Assembly (NCBI RefSeq): GCF_003001675.1
Contig: NZ_PVYW01000013.1
Location: 1-64,000, forward strand
Direction: 5' to 3'
Source of the DNA: Cohnella sp. SGD-V74
GTDB taxonomy: Bacteria > Bacillota > Bacilli > Paenibacillales > Paenibacillaceae
Length of the DNA stretch: 64,000 nucleotides
Each line of letters opens with the position of its first letter. Position 1 is the first letter of the stretch. Below are positions 9,026 to 17,269 of this stretch, piece after piece. The notes beneath the pieces are model-generated. The model had not been told where the DNA came from, did not search any database, and worked only from the letters and a program-made list of their open reading frames with translations. The translations under genes were made by a program, and so were the position numbers.

Positions 9026-9114
9026 AGTGAATTTGCATTTCTGAGAAAAACACGAGTTGTAACGTCGGCGTGTAACTGCGAGAGGCCGCAGGTGTGGGGC
9101 GATGGGCCAGCTAT

Positions 9115-9185
9115 CCTGTTACGCGCCCCGTACCGGACGAAGCCGATTGCGGAACCGGGGTTCAAGCCAGTTATCGCAGCTACAC
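9115..9185. repeat. dispersed intergenic repeat, copy 1
   Basis: About 65 bp starting TTACGCGCCCCG and ending near AGTTATCGCAGC resemble 57801-57868 at roughly two thirds to three quarters identity, with the first 12 bases identical. Both copies lie in gaps between gene 3' ends. Unlike a coding fragment, changes and small indels are spread evenly. It could be a small mobile repeat or a remnant of one family of cassette ends. Confidence 0.4.
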
Positions 9186-9947
9186 CTCCCAATCCCCGCG
9201 CAGCTGCTCGTACAGCCAGATCAGGAACAGCGTGTCGTCGGGTGCGATCTCTTTGGCAACGCCGATTCGGCCTGCGAAATGCTGAGCAATCGGCCGACCA
9301 AGTTGTGCGAGGCGCTCCGGCGAGATGAATGGCAACCGCTCTGCCCAGGCAGCGAGCAGCATCCAGTCGGAATACGCGAACGCCCTGCGGCTTTCTTCAT
9401 CCAACTGTTGGCGAGGCAGCGACATTCGCACCCGGTCGATCCGCTTGTCGATCTTCTTTCGCAGCTTCAGCCGCTCCTTCTCCTTCTCGACGACCACGAT
9501 CGTTCCCGCCACCATATCCCCGATTCTGCGGTCCCTGGAGCTGCTCATGACGACGATCATCCCCAGAAAATAGCCGACAGGCAGCATATCGATCAGTCGG
9601 AACAGATTGCGAATGACGACCGCGAGCAGCCCCGCGTTCCGGCCTTCCATCTGCACGACGCGAATGCTGACCGCACGCTTGCCAACGGTCTGCCCGCCCA
9701 TGAAGTATTCGCATCCGACGTAATAACCCCCCGTGCCTACCGCGCCGATAATGAGCAGCGTTGCGATCGCGTAATCGCTGTTTTCGACGAATATATAAGC
9801 GAAAGCAAGAGCGATGTAGAGGGCGAGCAGAATCAGCATATCGATCAACTGCGCAATGGCCCGCATCCCCACTCCCGCCGTAGGGAACTCCAGCCGAACC
9901 TGCTCAGGCGTTACGATCGACACTTCTTTTTCCAACGGATAGCTCAT
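9180..9947 (-). CDS. RDD-family membrane protein
   Basis: 255 residues. The RDD domain spans about 15-155: a first helix carrying the Arg/Asp signature (GMRAIAQLIDMLILLALYIAL), a second helix, the GGQTVGKRAVSIRVVQ segment, and RNLFRLIDMLPVGYFLGMIV. It ends in a soluble tail rich in Lys/Arg/Glu. RDD proteins are membrane proteins of mostly unknown role; some are linked to ion exchange or stress. It is divergent to the SpoIIM-like gene (61 bp between starts), and both typically travel with DUF58/MoxR genes, as here. GAGGAG precedes the ATG. Confidence 0.88.
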   Translation of the reverse strand: MSYPLEKEVSIVTPEQVRLEFPTAGVGMRAIAQLIDMLILLALYIALAFAYIFVENSDYAIATLLIIGAVGTGGYYVGCEYFMGGQTVGKRAVSIRVVQMEGRNAGLLAVVIRNLFRLIDMLPVGYFLGMIVVMSSSRDRRIGDMVAGTIVVVEKEKERLKLRKKIDKRIDRVRMSLPRQQLDEESRRAFAYSDWMLLAAWAERLPFISPERLAQLGRPIAQHFAGRIGVAKEIAPDDTLFLIWLYEQLRGDWEV

Positions 9948-10008
9948 TCTTATGCTCCTCGTTTCCGGGAATTTATGGTAGGATAATAAAAAATAGGAGG
10001 TCTGAGCG

Positions 10009-10986
10009 ATGGATCCCGCACAGCGAATTCAGCGATACAAAGACGATTGGTCCGAACTCGAGCGGCTGCTCGGCGCATTGAATCATATTCGTCGGCCGAT
10101 TAGCGCGGGCGATATCGACCGGTTGACCGTGCTGTACAAATCGGCGGCGGCTCATTTGTCAGCTGTGCGAACGCAGTGGCCGAACGATCCGACCACGACT
10201 TACTTAAACCACCTGGTCGCCCGAGCGCACCACATGCTGTACAAGCAGTCCGACAAAGGCACCGGCCGCATCGGCCGCTTCTTGGGCACGTACTTTCCGT
10301 CCTTGATTCGCCGGAGACAGCCGTTCATCCTCATTGCCGGGGCGCTGTTCCTTCTTGGCATGATCGCCGGATTCGCAGCGGTATGGTCGGATCCGCTCAA
10401 CCTGCATCTGGTGCTGCCCGCGAATATCGCGAATGCGATCGATCCCGCTGCGACGAACGCTCCTCGCGGCGATCTGCACAGTCCGCTTGTCTCCACGGAA
10501 ATCTTTATCAATAACATACGCGTCGCCATGCTGGCCTTCGTGAGCGGAGTTACCTTGGGGATTGGCACCGTGTATTTGCTCGCCTACAACGGCTTGATCG
10601 TCGGAGCCCTCGCGGCCGTCTTCATGCAAGCCGGCGAGAGCTATGTTTTCTGGGCGTACATCCTCCCTCACGGCATCATCGAGCTGACCGCGATCTTCAT
10701 AGCCGGCGGAGCCGGCTTATATATGGGGTACCGATTTTTCGTTCCGGGCGCATACCCCCGCAAGCGGCAATTCCTTCAGGCCGCTAAAGAATCGGTACAG
10801 CTGCTGCTCGGCACGATTCCGCTGTTCGTGATCGCGGGCATCATCGAAGGATACGTTACGCCGTCGCAGCTGCCGCTGGGCGTCAAGTATGCCGCGGCCG
10901 GCGGCACGCTGCTGCTGCTCGCTCTCTATTACGTTTACGGCTGGCTCAGAGCGCGTTCCGAGCTTTCAAATCCAAGTATTCATTGA
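10009..10986 (+). CDS. SpoIIM-like membrane protein
   Basis: 325-residue protein of the stage II sporulation protein M family (DUF95): a soluble helical N-terminus of about 100 residues, then five or six membrane helices including FILIAGALFLLGMIAGF and the conserved NNIRVAMLAFVSGVTLGIGT and HGIIELTAIFIAGGAGL segments. True SpoIIM is about 210 residues and acts in forespore engulfment; this longer form is the kind found beside RDD, MoxR and DUF58 genes, so an engulfment role should not be assumed. AGGAGG lies 9 bases before the ATG. Its 3' end overlaps the DUF58 gene by 41 bp, tail to tail. Confidence 0.88.
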   Translation: MDPAQRIQRYKDDWSELERLLGALNHIRRPISAGDIDRLTVLYKSAAAHLSAVRTQWPNDPTTTYLNHLVARAHHMLYKQSDKGTGRIGRFLGTYFPSLIRRRQPFILIAGALFLLGMIAGFAAVWSDPLNLHLVLPANIANAIDPAATNAPRGDLHSPLVSTEIFINNIRVAMLAFVSGVTLGIGTVYLLAYNGLIVGALAAVFMQAGESYVFWAYILPHGIIELTAIFIAGGAGLYMGYRFFVPGAYPRKRQFLQAAKESVQLLLGTIPLFVIAGIIEGYVTPSQLPLGVKYAAAGGTLLLLALYYVYGWLRARSELSNPSIH

Positions 10987-12364
10987 CCGCGCTAAGCGCC
11001 AATCGATCGGCCGGCACATCCATCACCTGAATGCCGAGGCCGGCCATCTGACTCACGTATTCGCTGCGGTCCAGACGAAACTTATGCGCCAGGCTCTGAA
11101 TATATGCGGTTCGATGGTTTACCGGCTCGGTTCGCGCCCACTCGTGCAGCAGCGGATCGTTCAAGGAGACGAGAAGCGGCACATGGCTTCTGCGCAGACG
11201 GCGCGCGTAGACGGGCAGCTCCTGATCGTACAGATAGCTCTCCATATCGGAGAACAGCACGACGAACGATCGTTTCTTGATCTGCCGCAGCACATGAGAC
11301 AAAGCTACACCGAACCCCGGTTCGACGAAATCGGATTTCAGGTCGTAAGCGGCCAGCGTCAACTGGCGCAGATGCGGAAGCCCTCGCCCCGGAGGAACGT
11401 ATGTCTTGATCCGATCGGAAAAAGCGAGCAGCGCCACGTAATCTCCCTGCTTCAGCGCGACTGCGGCCAGAACAAGAGCAGCTTCGAGCGTGCGGTCCAG
11501 CTTCGTCTGATGCTCGAGCTCGACTCCCATCATTCTCCCGCAGTCGAGCACAATCGTGACGACTTTGCCCTTCTCCGGACGAAGAATGTTCGTCATCAGT
11601 TTCCCGCTGCGTGCCGTCGCCCGCCAGTTCACCCGCCTCGGATCGTCTCCCTGGGCGTAGCTGCGGATCGAATCGAAGTCCGTGCCGGACAAGTGGGGTC
11701 TTGCCAGCCTGCTGCCGTCGAGCACCAGCGAGTCTTGAGCCGCAGCCAAGACGCCGCGCACCCGCGAGAGATCGGGCACGACCCGAACTTCGCTTCGGCA
11801 CGGCAGTCTCGTCTGCTTCTTCCACAGCCCGACTCCGCCCCAATAGCGAAGCATCACGCTCCCGAACGTATAAGATCCCCGCTCCTGCCCCGCGGTATTG
11901 TACTCGAAACCGACCGTGCTTTCCTCCAGGCGTCCTCTCCATACGAACTGCGGAATCCGAATATCCTGCTCGTCCGCCCGTTGCGTGCAGTAATCCGTGA
12001 ACAAAATTGGAATGTCGTCGGCCAGCTCGACGTTCAGAGAAAAGCCCTTCGCCGTATCCCTCAGCAGAGAAAGCCGAACCTTGAAGGATTGGCGCACGTC
12101 CGCCTCCTCCGGCATCGTCCTCTCTGCGGAGAACCGCTGCCGCGAGGGCAGCTGAAGCAGATCGACGACGCTGAACACCGCCAGCAGCGCGTAAAATCCC
12201 CAGAACGAATAAGCGCCGTAACCCAGCGCATAGACGGCTCCGATCAGCACGGAACCGATGGCCGCGATTGCGACGAGGCGGCGAGTCGGGACGATCGACT
12301 CATCGCCGAACCGTCTACCGAGGAACCGGAACAGACGCGAGCGTTTCCTGGACGATGTGGTCAC
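10946..12364 (-). CDS. DUF58 / von Willebrand-like protein
   Basis: 472 residues with two N-terminal membrane helices (about 28-65), a beta-rich middle and the DUF58 signature GTDFDSIRSYAQGDDPRRVNW near 230, followed by a VWA-like fold (TIVLDCGRMMG). DUF58 proteins work with MoxR AAA+ ATPases, probably in assembling or inserting other proteins; the molecular role is poorly defined. GTG start at 12364, overlapping the MoxR gene by 50 bp, so translation is probably coupled. It is the last gene of the minus-strand operon that begins at 15947. Confidence 0.9.
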   Translation of the reverse strand: MTTSSRKRSRLFRFLGRRFGDESIVPTRRLVAIAAIGSVLIGAVYALGYGAYSFWGFYALLAVFSVVDLLQLPSRQRFSAERTMPEEADVRQSFKVRLSLLRDTAKGFSLNVELADDIPILFTDYCTQRADEQDIRIPQFVWRGRLEESTVGFEYNTAGQERGSYTFGSVMLRYWGGVGLWKKQTRLPCRSEVRVVPDLSRVRGVLAAAQDSLVLDGSRLARPHLSGTDFDSIRSYAQGDDPRRVNWRATARSGKLMTNILRPEKGKVVTIVLDCGRMMGVELEHQTKLDRTLEAALVLAAVALKQGDYVALLAFSDRIKTYVPPGRGLPHLRQLTLAAYDLKSDFVEPGFGVALSHVLRQIKKRSFVVLFSDMESYLYDQELPVYARRLRRSHVPLLVSLNDPLLHEWARTEPVNHRTAYIQSLAHKFRLDRSEYVSQMAGLGIQVMDVPADRLALSAVNEYLDLKARNAL

Positions 12365-13247
12365 TGCTGCCGCCCTCCAATTCCGCTTGCGGCGTCAGCA
12401 GCATTCGATGGCGGAGCGCAGGCCGCGCCACCAGCTTCACGTCGTCTGGCGTCACGTAGTTTCTGCCTTCGAGCGCCGCCCAAGCTTTGCTCACCATCAG
12501 CACGGCGATGCCGGCGCGCGGGCTCGCTCCGAGCTGCACCCGCTTGGATTCACGGGTTCTGCGAATGACCGCCGTAATGTAGTCGATGATCGAATCCTCG
12601 ACGACGACTTCCGCCGCATGCGCCTGCGCGGCCCGAATCTCATCGAGCGACAGCGCCGGAACGATCGCCTGATCGCGCTCCATCGCGAACGGGACGTGCC
12701 CTTTCAGAATTTGCCGTTCCTGCTCTTCTCCCGGATAATCCAGAATCAGCTTGAACAGAAAGCGGTCGAGCTGCGCTTCCGGCAGCGGATATGTACCTTC
12801 ATATTCGAGTGGGTTCTGCGTGGCGACGACAAGGAAAGGCTCCGGAAGCCGGTGCGTCGTACCGTTAATCGTCACCTGGCGCTCCTCCATCGCTTCGAGC
12901 AGCGCCGCCTGTGTTTTCGGTCCGGAACGGTTGATCTCGTCGGCCAACACGATGTTGGCGAACACAGGCCCGCGGACAGTTTGAAACTCGTTTTCCTTCA
13001 TATGATAGGTGACGCTTCCCGTAATATCGCTGGGCATCAGATCCGGCGTAAACTGAATACGGCGGTACTCGCCCCCCGTTAAAGCGGCGAGCGTGCGCGC
13101 CATCTTCGTCTTGCCGAGCCCCGGCACTCCTTCCAACAGCACATGTCCTCCGGCCAGCAGCGCCGCGGCCATGAGCCGGATGTTCGTCTTCTGCCCGTAC
13201 AGCCGCTGCTCCATCGCGTGCAGCAGCCGTTCCATGCTTGCGCTCAT
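12315..13247 (-). CDS. MoxR-family AAA+ ATPase
   Basis: About 310 residues. AAA_3 domain with Walker A GVPGLGKTKMA, Walker B VLADEINRSGPKTQAALLEAMEE and sensor 1 VVATQNPLEYEGTYPLPEAQLDRF, then an AAA lid domain. It acts as a chaperone-like ATPase for the VWA/DUF58 partner encoded next. ATG 13247 has AAGGAG at 8-base spacing; a GTG at 13256 overlapping the DUF4350 stop (GTGA) is the alternative start. Confidence 0.93.
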   Translation of the reverse strand: MSASMERLLHAMEQRLYGQKTNIRLMAAALLAGGHVLLEGVPGLGKTKMARTLAALTGGEYRRIQFTPDLMPSDITGSVTYHMKENEFQTVRGPVFANIVLADEINRSGPKTQAALLEAMEERQVTINGTTHRLPEPFLVVATQNPLEYEGTYPLPEAQLDRFLFKLILDYPGEEQERQILKGHVPFAMERDQAIVPALSLDEIRAAQAHAAEVVVEDSIIDYITAVIRRTRESKRVQLGASPRAGIAVLMVSKAWAALEGRNYVTPDDVKLVARPALRHRMLLTPQAELEGGSSDHIVQETLASVPVPR

Positions 13248-13252
13248 AATCG

Positions 13253-14398
13253 TCACTCCTTCTCCAGTAACGCGATCATCTCGCCGTACTCGCGCGTCCG
13301 TTCGACGAACGCGCCGTCCGCTCCCGCGCCGCGTTCCAAAGCCTGCGCGTGCCGCAGCCGGCGTTCCAGCTTAACCGCCTGCGCTTCGCTTAAGCGATCT
13401 TTTGCCAGCCGCTTCGCCTCTTCCGGCGAAGCTTCAAGGGACAGCCCCCATCGCGCCAGCAGCAGCCGGCGAAGGGCGCGCGCCTGATGCGCGAGCGCTT
13501 CGCCCTTGAAGCGGCGGCGCTCGTACCACGCGGCGACCGCCTGCAGCGTTTCGTCGCCGCGGCGCACGGTCCAGGCCCGCGGTGTGTATACCGGGCCGAA
13601 GCGCTTGCCGCGCTGCCACAGCCAGAGCAGCAGCGAGACGGCCAGCCCGGCGCAAGCGGCGACAAGCCATGTCGGATATACGGCCAGAAACCCCCGCGTA
13701 TCCATGTAGCCATGATGGTACTCGTCCACCCACAGGACGATGCGGCTCCCATCGCCGACCAACCAAGGCCATACAAGCTCGAAATGATCATGCTTCAGCA
13801 CGTTCTCGTTCGTCAACCATTCAGGCGTGACTGCCGCGATAATCGTCCCTTCGCCGTACGGTCTTCTCGCCGCGATGACTCCGCTTGAATCGCGAAGCAG
13901 CTCGGTGTCGCCGTCTTCCGGAATGATTCGCTGCTTGATCCTGACTTCCGCCATCCATTCGGTAGTCTCTTTCCCCTCTTGACGCGTCACGGTGGCGGTT
14001 CCGGACAAAGCATCCGAGCGTTCGGTTTGAAATCCTTCTCCCGCGCCTAGATTACGGCTGAAGAGCAGCAGTTCGTTCCCCCGTTCCACCCACTCGAGCA
14101 GTTTCGCCCATTCGTTATCCGGTGGAGCGTCGGGTTCGACAACGAGCAGCGCCTGTCCTTTGCCTGCGGGCAGCTCGCCCCACGAACGCTTCCACGTCTT
14201 TAACGGCGCCTGCTTCTCCTCGAACAATACGATGACGCCCTTCGTCCCATTCACGTCCGCGGAGAACGAGACGTAAGGCGCGATCTGCTCGGGCTGCGGT
14301 TTTACGATCATCAATCCCAGCCCAATGAAGAGCATGACGCAGACGGCCAGCCCGATCACGTGTTTGTTCCAATTCAGAAGTTGCTTGATCGGCTTCAT
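13253..14398 (-). CDS. DUF4350 domain protein
   Basis: 381 residues: an N-terminal membrane helix (HVIGLAVCVMLFIGLGLMIV), an extracytoplasmic DUF4350 domain (about 40-250), a second helix (WLVAACAGLAVSLLLWLWQRG), and a cytoplasmic helical tail. Such proteins sit between DUF4129 and MoxR genes in Bacillota and Actinobacteria and are thought to form a membrane complex with them. Its ATG lies 2 bp after the stop of the DUF4129 gene and its stop overlaps the MoxR region, so it is in the same operon. Function unknown. Confidence 0.85.
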   Translation of the reverse strand: MKPIKQLLNWNKHVIGLAVCVMLFIGLGLMIVKPQPEQIAPYVSFSADVNGTKGVIVLFEEKQAPLKTWKRSWGELPAGKGQALLVVEPDAPPDNEWAKLLEWVERGNELLLFSRNLGAGEGFQTERSDALSGTATVTRQEGKETTEWMAEVRIKQRIIPEDGDTELLRDSSGVIAARRPYGEGTIIAAVTPEWLTNENVLKHDHFELVWPWLVGDGSRIVLWVDEYHHGYMDTRGFLAVYPTWLVAACAGLAVSLLLWLWQRGKRFGPVYTPRAWTVRRGDETLQAVAAWYERRRFKGEALAHQARALRRLLLARWGLSLEASPEEAKRLAKDRLSEAQAVKLERRLRHAQALERGAGADGAFVERTREYGEMIALLEKE

Positions 14399-14399
14399 T

Positions 14400-15030
14400 C
14401 TATCTCGCCTCCCTCTCCGCGATCAACGCATCGATATCGCGTTGAAAGCCCAGGAAGCTGTCTTCGTCCACAGGCTCATGCCCGTACCATACCCGTTCGA
14501 ACAGCAGCGCGCTCCGCTGGAAGTACGGCACCGCGCTCGCCCGGCTGCGCTCCAGCTCATCTCGATAATCCCAGTCCGTTTTCCATTTCTCAATGCGAAT
14601 CCAGCCTGCTCTCTCCATGTAGAACAACAGCGACAGGTACGAACAGCGAATGCTCTCCCGGATCTTCCCTTCGGCATGCGCGGCCTTCGCCATTGCCGCA
14701 TACTGCTCGTACGTCAGCGCCATCTCGGATAACCCGACGGGGGTCTGGTACCGCCGAATGTTCCCATGGAACACGATCTGCCTGGAAAACCAATAGATCG
14801 CCCAGCACAGCGCCGCCAGCACAGCACCCAGCACCAGGAACAATCCGACGCTCACCACGCCCTCTGCCCCCGGAAAGGAAGGAAACAGGTCGATCACCCA
14901 GTCCAACAGCGCCTCCCCCCCCCTTGCTCGGGCTGGAGCTCTGTTCATGGGCATATCTCGTAAATTCGTCCCGGCTCAGAATTTCGCCAAGCCTTTGTTT
15001 GTCTTCAAGCAGCTCGGACCGGTCGATCAT
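14400..15030 (-). pseudogene. DUF4129 protein, frameshifted at a G9 tract
   Basis: The gene starts at ATG 15030, overlapping the preceding stop (ATGA), and reads MIDRSELLEDKQRLGEIL to SSSPSK, then enters nine G's (14915-14923 on the plus strand as C9). The rest of the protein (EALLDWVIDLF, a membrane helix near VSVGLFLVLGAVLAALCWAIYWF, and the DUF4129 core SLLFYMERAGW to WYGHEPVDEDSF) lies in another frame. Eight G's would restore one frame of about 209 residues. Either the tract slips and the gene is phase-variable, or it is a sequencing error, or it is broken. The downstream part could start inside at about 14954. Confidence 0.75.
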
Positions 15031-15947
15031 TGGTCGACCGGAGACGGAGGCGGCGGTACAGAACCCGGCACGATTCGGTTAATCATCTCTTCAAGTCCCA
15101 TTCCATCGCGAACTTTAAGATCGAAATAGCTGACCGCATACACGACGTAGAGGATCGGCGCCGTCAGCAAATTGACAATGACCAGCAGCAGCGCAAGGAG
15201 AACACCGCCCAGCGGCAAGAATCCGAGAATGAGACCGGCGACAAAATTAAACAAATAGATCAGCAGTAGCATGATCAAAAACAGTCCGAACAGTCTCCAC
15301 ACGCTCTTGCGAGTCAAACCCCAGCTTCTTCCGATTCCAATAGAATCTTCTTTAAATACGACAACCGGAAGAAAATACATGAAGCGTATCCCGAAATAGT
15401 AAAAGGTGAACACGGCCCCCATAATCACGAGAAACATCCAGAAAGCACCGAATATCCCCGATGTTGCGGCTGCGACCACGCTCATAATCATGGCCGCAAT
15501 CACAAGCGCAATACCAAATCCGATCATCATTAAACCGAATACGATCGAACTGCCGAGCAGCCCCCCGTACCTCTTGAAGGACATCCGCAACAATTGAAGA
15601 GCCGACGGAACTTCTTCTCCCTGCATGACATGGTGTACGAGAAGGACGATCGAAGCGATCACGACCGGCGTCAGAAAAAGAAAGATCAATCCAAAGAGAG
15701 CCGCGACCAGCCCTACGCTTTCTTCTGCGAGCAGCGGCTCCGCGCCTTCGGAAGAATAATTCATAAGCTCGTTAACGTCGAACAGTGATTGAACGGTCTG
15801 CCCCTGAGTCATGGCTTGAAGCAAATAAAACAGGCCATAACAGATCAGCATGATCAGCATCAATTTCACAAAATGCTTGCGGTACAATTGAAAGCTTAAA
15901 TCGATCATTCTGCCGATTCCCATCGGCTTCAGGGCCTCTTGAGGCAC
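15027..15947 (-). CDS. multi-helix membrane protein, glycerophosphoryl-diesterase-membrane-domain-like
   Basis: 306 residues with about six long hydrophobic helices (for example LMLIMLICYGLFYLLQAM, IVFGLMMIGFGIALVIAAMIMSVVAA, LFGLFLIMLLLIYLFNFVAGLILGF). It begins with a short motif (MGIGRMIDLSFQLYRKHF) common to this family and contains SWGLTRKSVWRLFGL before the last helices. First gene of the DUF4129-DUF4350-MoxR-DUF58 operon, so it probably belongs to the same membrane complex. GTG start with TTAGGAGG 7 bases upstream. Role unknown. Confidence 0.8.
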   Translation of the reverse strand: MPQEALKPMGIGRMIDLSFQLYRKHFVKLMLIMLICYGLFYLLQAMTQGQTVQSLFDVNELMNYSSEGAEPLLAEESVGLVAALFGLIFLFLTPVVIASIVLLVHHVMQGEEVPSALQLLRMSFKRYGGLLGSSIVFGLMMIGFGIALVIAAMIMSVVAAATSGIFGAFWMFLVIMGAVFTFYYFGIRFMYFLPVVVFKEDSIGIGRSWGLTRKSVWRLFGLFLIMLLLIYLFNFVAGLILGFLPLGGVLLALLLVIVNLLTAPILYVVYAVSYFDLKVRDGMGLEEMINRIVPGSVPPPPSPVDQ

Positions 15948-15953
15948 AACAAA

Positions 15954-15987
15954 ACCTCCTAATTTTTGCTAAATTTACTTCATTATA
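15954..15987 (-). promoter_or_regulatory. -10 box and ribosome site for the 15947 operon
   Basis: A perfect TATAAT lies on the minus strand at 15982-15987, and TTAGGAGG at 15954-15961 precedes the GTG start. The -35 is weak: the nearest match (TCGACA) is 19 bases away. Confidence 0.55.
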
Positions 15988-16031
15988 CTACACAATTCAC
16001 AAAGCTTGTCGACGGGATAAAAAGAAAATTA

Positions 16032-16062
16032 CCGCTCAACTTCCGTGGATAGAAGCGAGCGG
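16032..16062 (-). terminator. hairpin with T-rich tail
   Basis: CCGCTC/GAGCGG enclosing CTTC/GAAG gives a stable stem. On the minus strand it is followed by a T-rich stretch (TAATTTTCTTTTT). It lies downstream of the Abi gene and could stop transcripts before the DUF4129 operon. Confidence 0.5.
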
Positions 16063-16184
16063 CAACGTTTGGTTTGTGCAGGAGTTATAGACTATCTGAT
16101 ATCAATTTTTTCAACTTTTATCAAAGGTATCGTGATGTTCCCGTATTTATGAGCAGTGAGTTCACCTCAGCTTTCCGCTCTACT

Positions 16185-16205
16185 ACTATTTGTAATACGG
16201 TTCAG
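16185..16205 (-). repeat. degenerate rlmH-end (att-like) copy F
   Basis: On the minus strand TGAACCGTATTACAAATAG agrees at 16 of 19 bases with the site at 58021-58048 (TGAACCGTATCACAAGCAG) and shares GAACCGTA with the copy at 32004-32030. It lacks the GACGGCGAAA half. It lies 73 bp beyond the 3' end of the Abi gene, opposite the partial copy at 17334. Weak on its own. Confidence 0.35.
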
Positions 16206-16248
16206 AGTATCACTCTAATTGCGAATTTCCATTAGTGAATGAAACAAA

Positions 16249-16277
16249 TAAGAGCGCTACCTAATTAGGCAAGCACT
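16249..16277 (-). terminator. terminator of the Abi gene
   Basis: Near-perfect palindrome centred on CCTAATTAGG with GAGTGCT/AGCGCTC arms, directly after the stop of the Abi gene and followed on the minus strand by TATTTGTTTC. Confidence 0.55.
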
Positions 16278-17150
16278 CTACACCTTCAATAAATGATACC
16301 AACCCTCAGGGAATCCAATAAGTTTACTGTCTACTTCCGTATACTCTTCTATAAGCGTTCTTAGTCGCTCTATCCAGCTGTTCCAATATGTTTTGTCGTT
16401 GAACATATACTTAACAATAAACACTATCGTATATACCTTGTAGTTATCTTGAATTACTTTATGATCACGAACAAATAATTTTGGAGGAATAGGAAAGTTC
16501 CTATTATAGGTACGACCATAATGAGCACAAACATTTCTGAGATTACTTAGTGCATGAAGCCAACTTGCCAAATAATCGCCATGAACTCCAGCATAATATT
16601 TCCTTCCTAGCTCATTTTTATCCTGCTGCTTCATATTCTTAAACAATTTCGAAAGCACACCAAAAGTCATTACTTCATTTACAACCCATATCGGAAAATC
16701 CCCATCGTACTTATAAAAATAATGTTTAACAAAAACATCCTTTGATTGCTTTAATAATTGATCCAGGTCTTCCATAAACTTGGCATGCTTAGTCTCATCT
16801 TCAAAATTCCTGCTATCTCTATATCCCATGCCATCATACTTATCGGCTAATACTAGTGCGATATGAGTTCTCATTGATATTTCTATAACTTCAATAATTT
16901 CCATTAATAACAGCCTGAACTTTAAGTCGAAGTCATATAGTCTATATATTTGCTTGAATGTGACTCCATCATGAAACACATCATCCGTCTTTAGCGATAA
17001 TGTGTATGCCGTAAACCTATAATAGCTTACTCGCTTCAAGATCCCTTTGGCCCATGCTTCATCCTCTACAATGAGTCCCCTGGACTTGAAAATATCCAGT
17101 TGCTCATCAATTGTCTTTGAAGGTTTAAATGGGTGGGGAATTCGGACCAT
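16278..17150 (-). CDS. Abi-family (Abi_2, AbiD/AbiF-like) HEPN defence protein
   Basis: 290 residues of the Abi_2 family. The N-terminus has the typical TIDEQLDIFKSRGL and VSYYRFTAYTLSL segments; the C-terminal half carries the HEPN RNase motif R-X4-H (RNVCAH, Arg205-His210) inside LSNLRNVCAHYGR. Known relatives (AbiD, AbiF) cause abortive infection in lactococci, and HEPN proteins of this kind are usually RNases. ATG 17150 is chosen for its GGAGAT site; the frame stays open further upstream, but that stretch is the small RNA described next. The gene is AT-rich, unlike its neighbours, and lies between partial rlmH-end copies, which points to transfer. Confidence 0.85.
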   Translation of the reverse strand: MVRIPHPFKPSKTIDEQLDIFKSRGLIVEDEAWAKGILKRVSYYRFTAYTLSLKTDDVFHDGVTFKQIYRLYDFDLKFRLLLMEIIEVIEISMRTHIALVLADKYDGMGYRDSRNFEDETKHAKFMEDLDQLLKQSKDVFVKHYFYKYDGDFPIWVVNEVMTFGVLSKLFKNMKQQDKNELGRKYYAGVHGDYLASWLHALSNLRNVCAHYGRTYNRNFPIPPKLFVRDHKVIQDNYKVYTIVFIVKYMFNDKTYWNSWIERLRTLIEEYTEVDSKLIGFPEGWYHLLKV

Positions 17151-17165
17151 CGGATATCTCCGTAT

Positions 17166-17223
17166 AAAAAAATTGTCTCGCCCTGGTGCGCAACCGTTAC
17201 AGGTATGCGTGGCGAGATCTGTT
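17166..17223 (-). ncRNA. putative structured small RNA upstream of the Abi gene
   Basis: Downstream of a consensus promoter (17230-17258) the transcript folds into one long hairpin: TCTCGCC (17211-17217 side) pairs with GGCGAGA (17176-17182 side), then CGCA with TGCG and ACC with GGT, closing a 6-base loop. Seven T's follow at once (17166-17172), as in an intrinsic terminator, and the Abi ribosome site comes right after. Promoter, short RNA, terminator, toxin-like gene is the layout of type III toxin-antitoxin loci and of the published abiF RNA motif. The RNA could be an antitoxin or a leader that limits Abi expression. Confidence 0.6.
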
Positions 17224-17229
17224 ATTTTT

Positions 17230-17258
17230 ATCATATTCCGGGTGGAGTCGTTTGTCAA
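17230..17258 (-). promoter_or_regulatory. consensus promoter for the small RNA / Abi gene
   Basis: Minus-strand TTGACA (17253-17258), a 17-base spacer and TATGAT (17230-17235). Transcription should begin near 17223, at the foot of the hairpin RNA. Confidence 0.75.
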
Positions 17259-17269
17259 TAAAATCATCT

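Noticed and set aside
17151..17267. 39-residue N-terminal extension of the Abi protein
   Set aside because: The extension lies over the promoter, hairpin and T-run, while a ribosome site fits ATG 17150.
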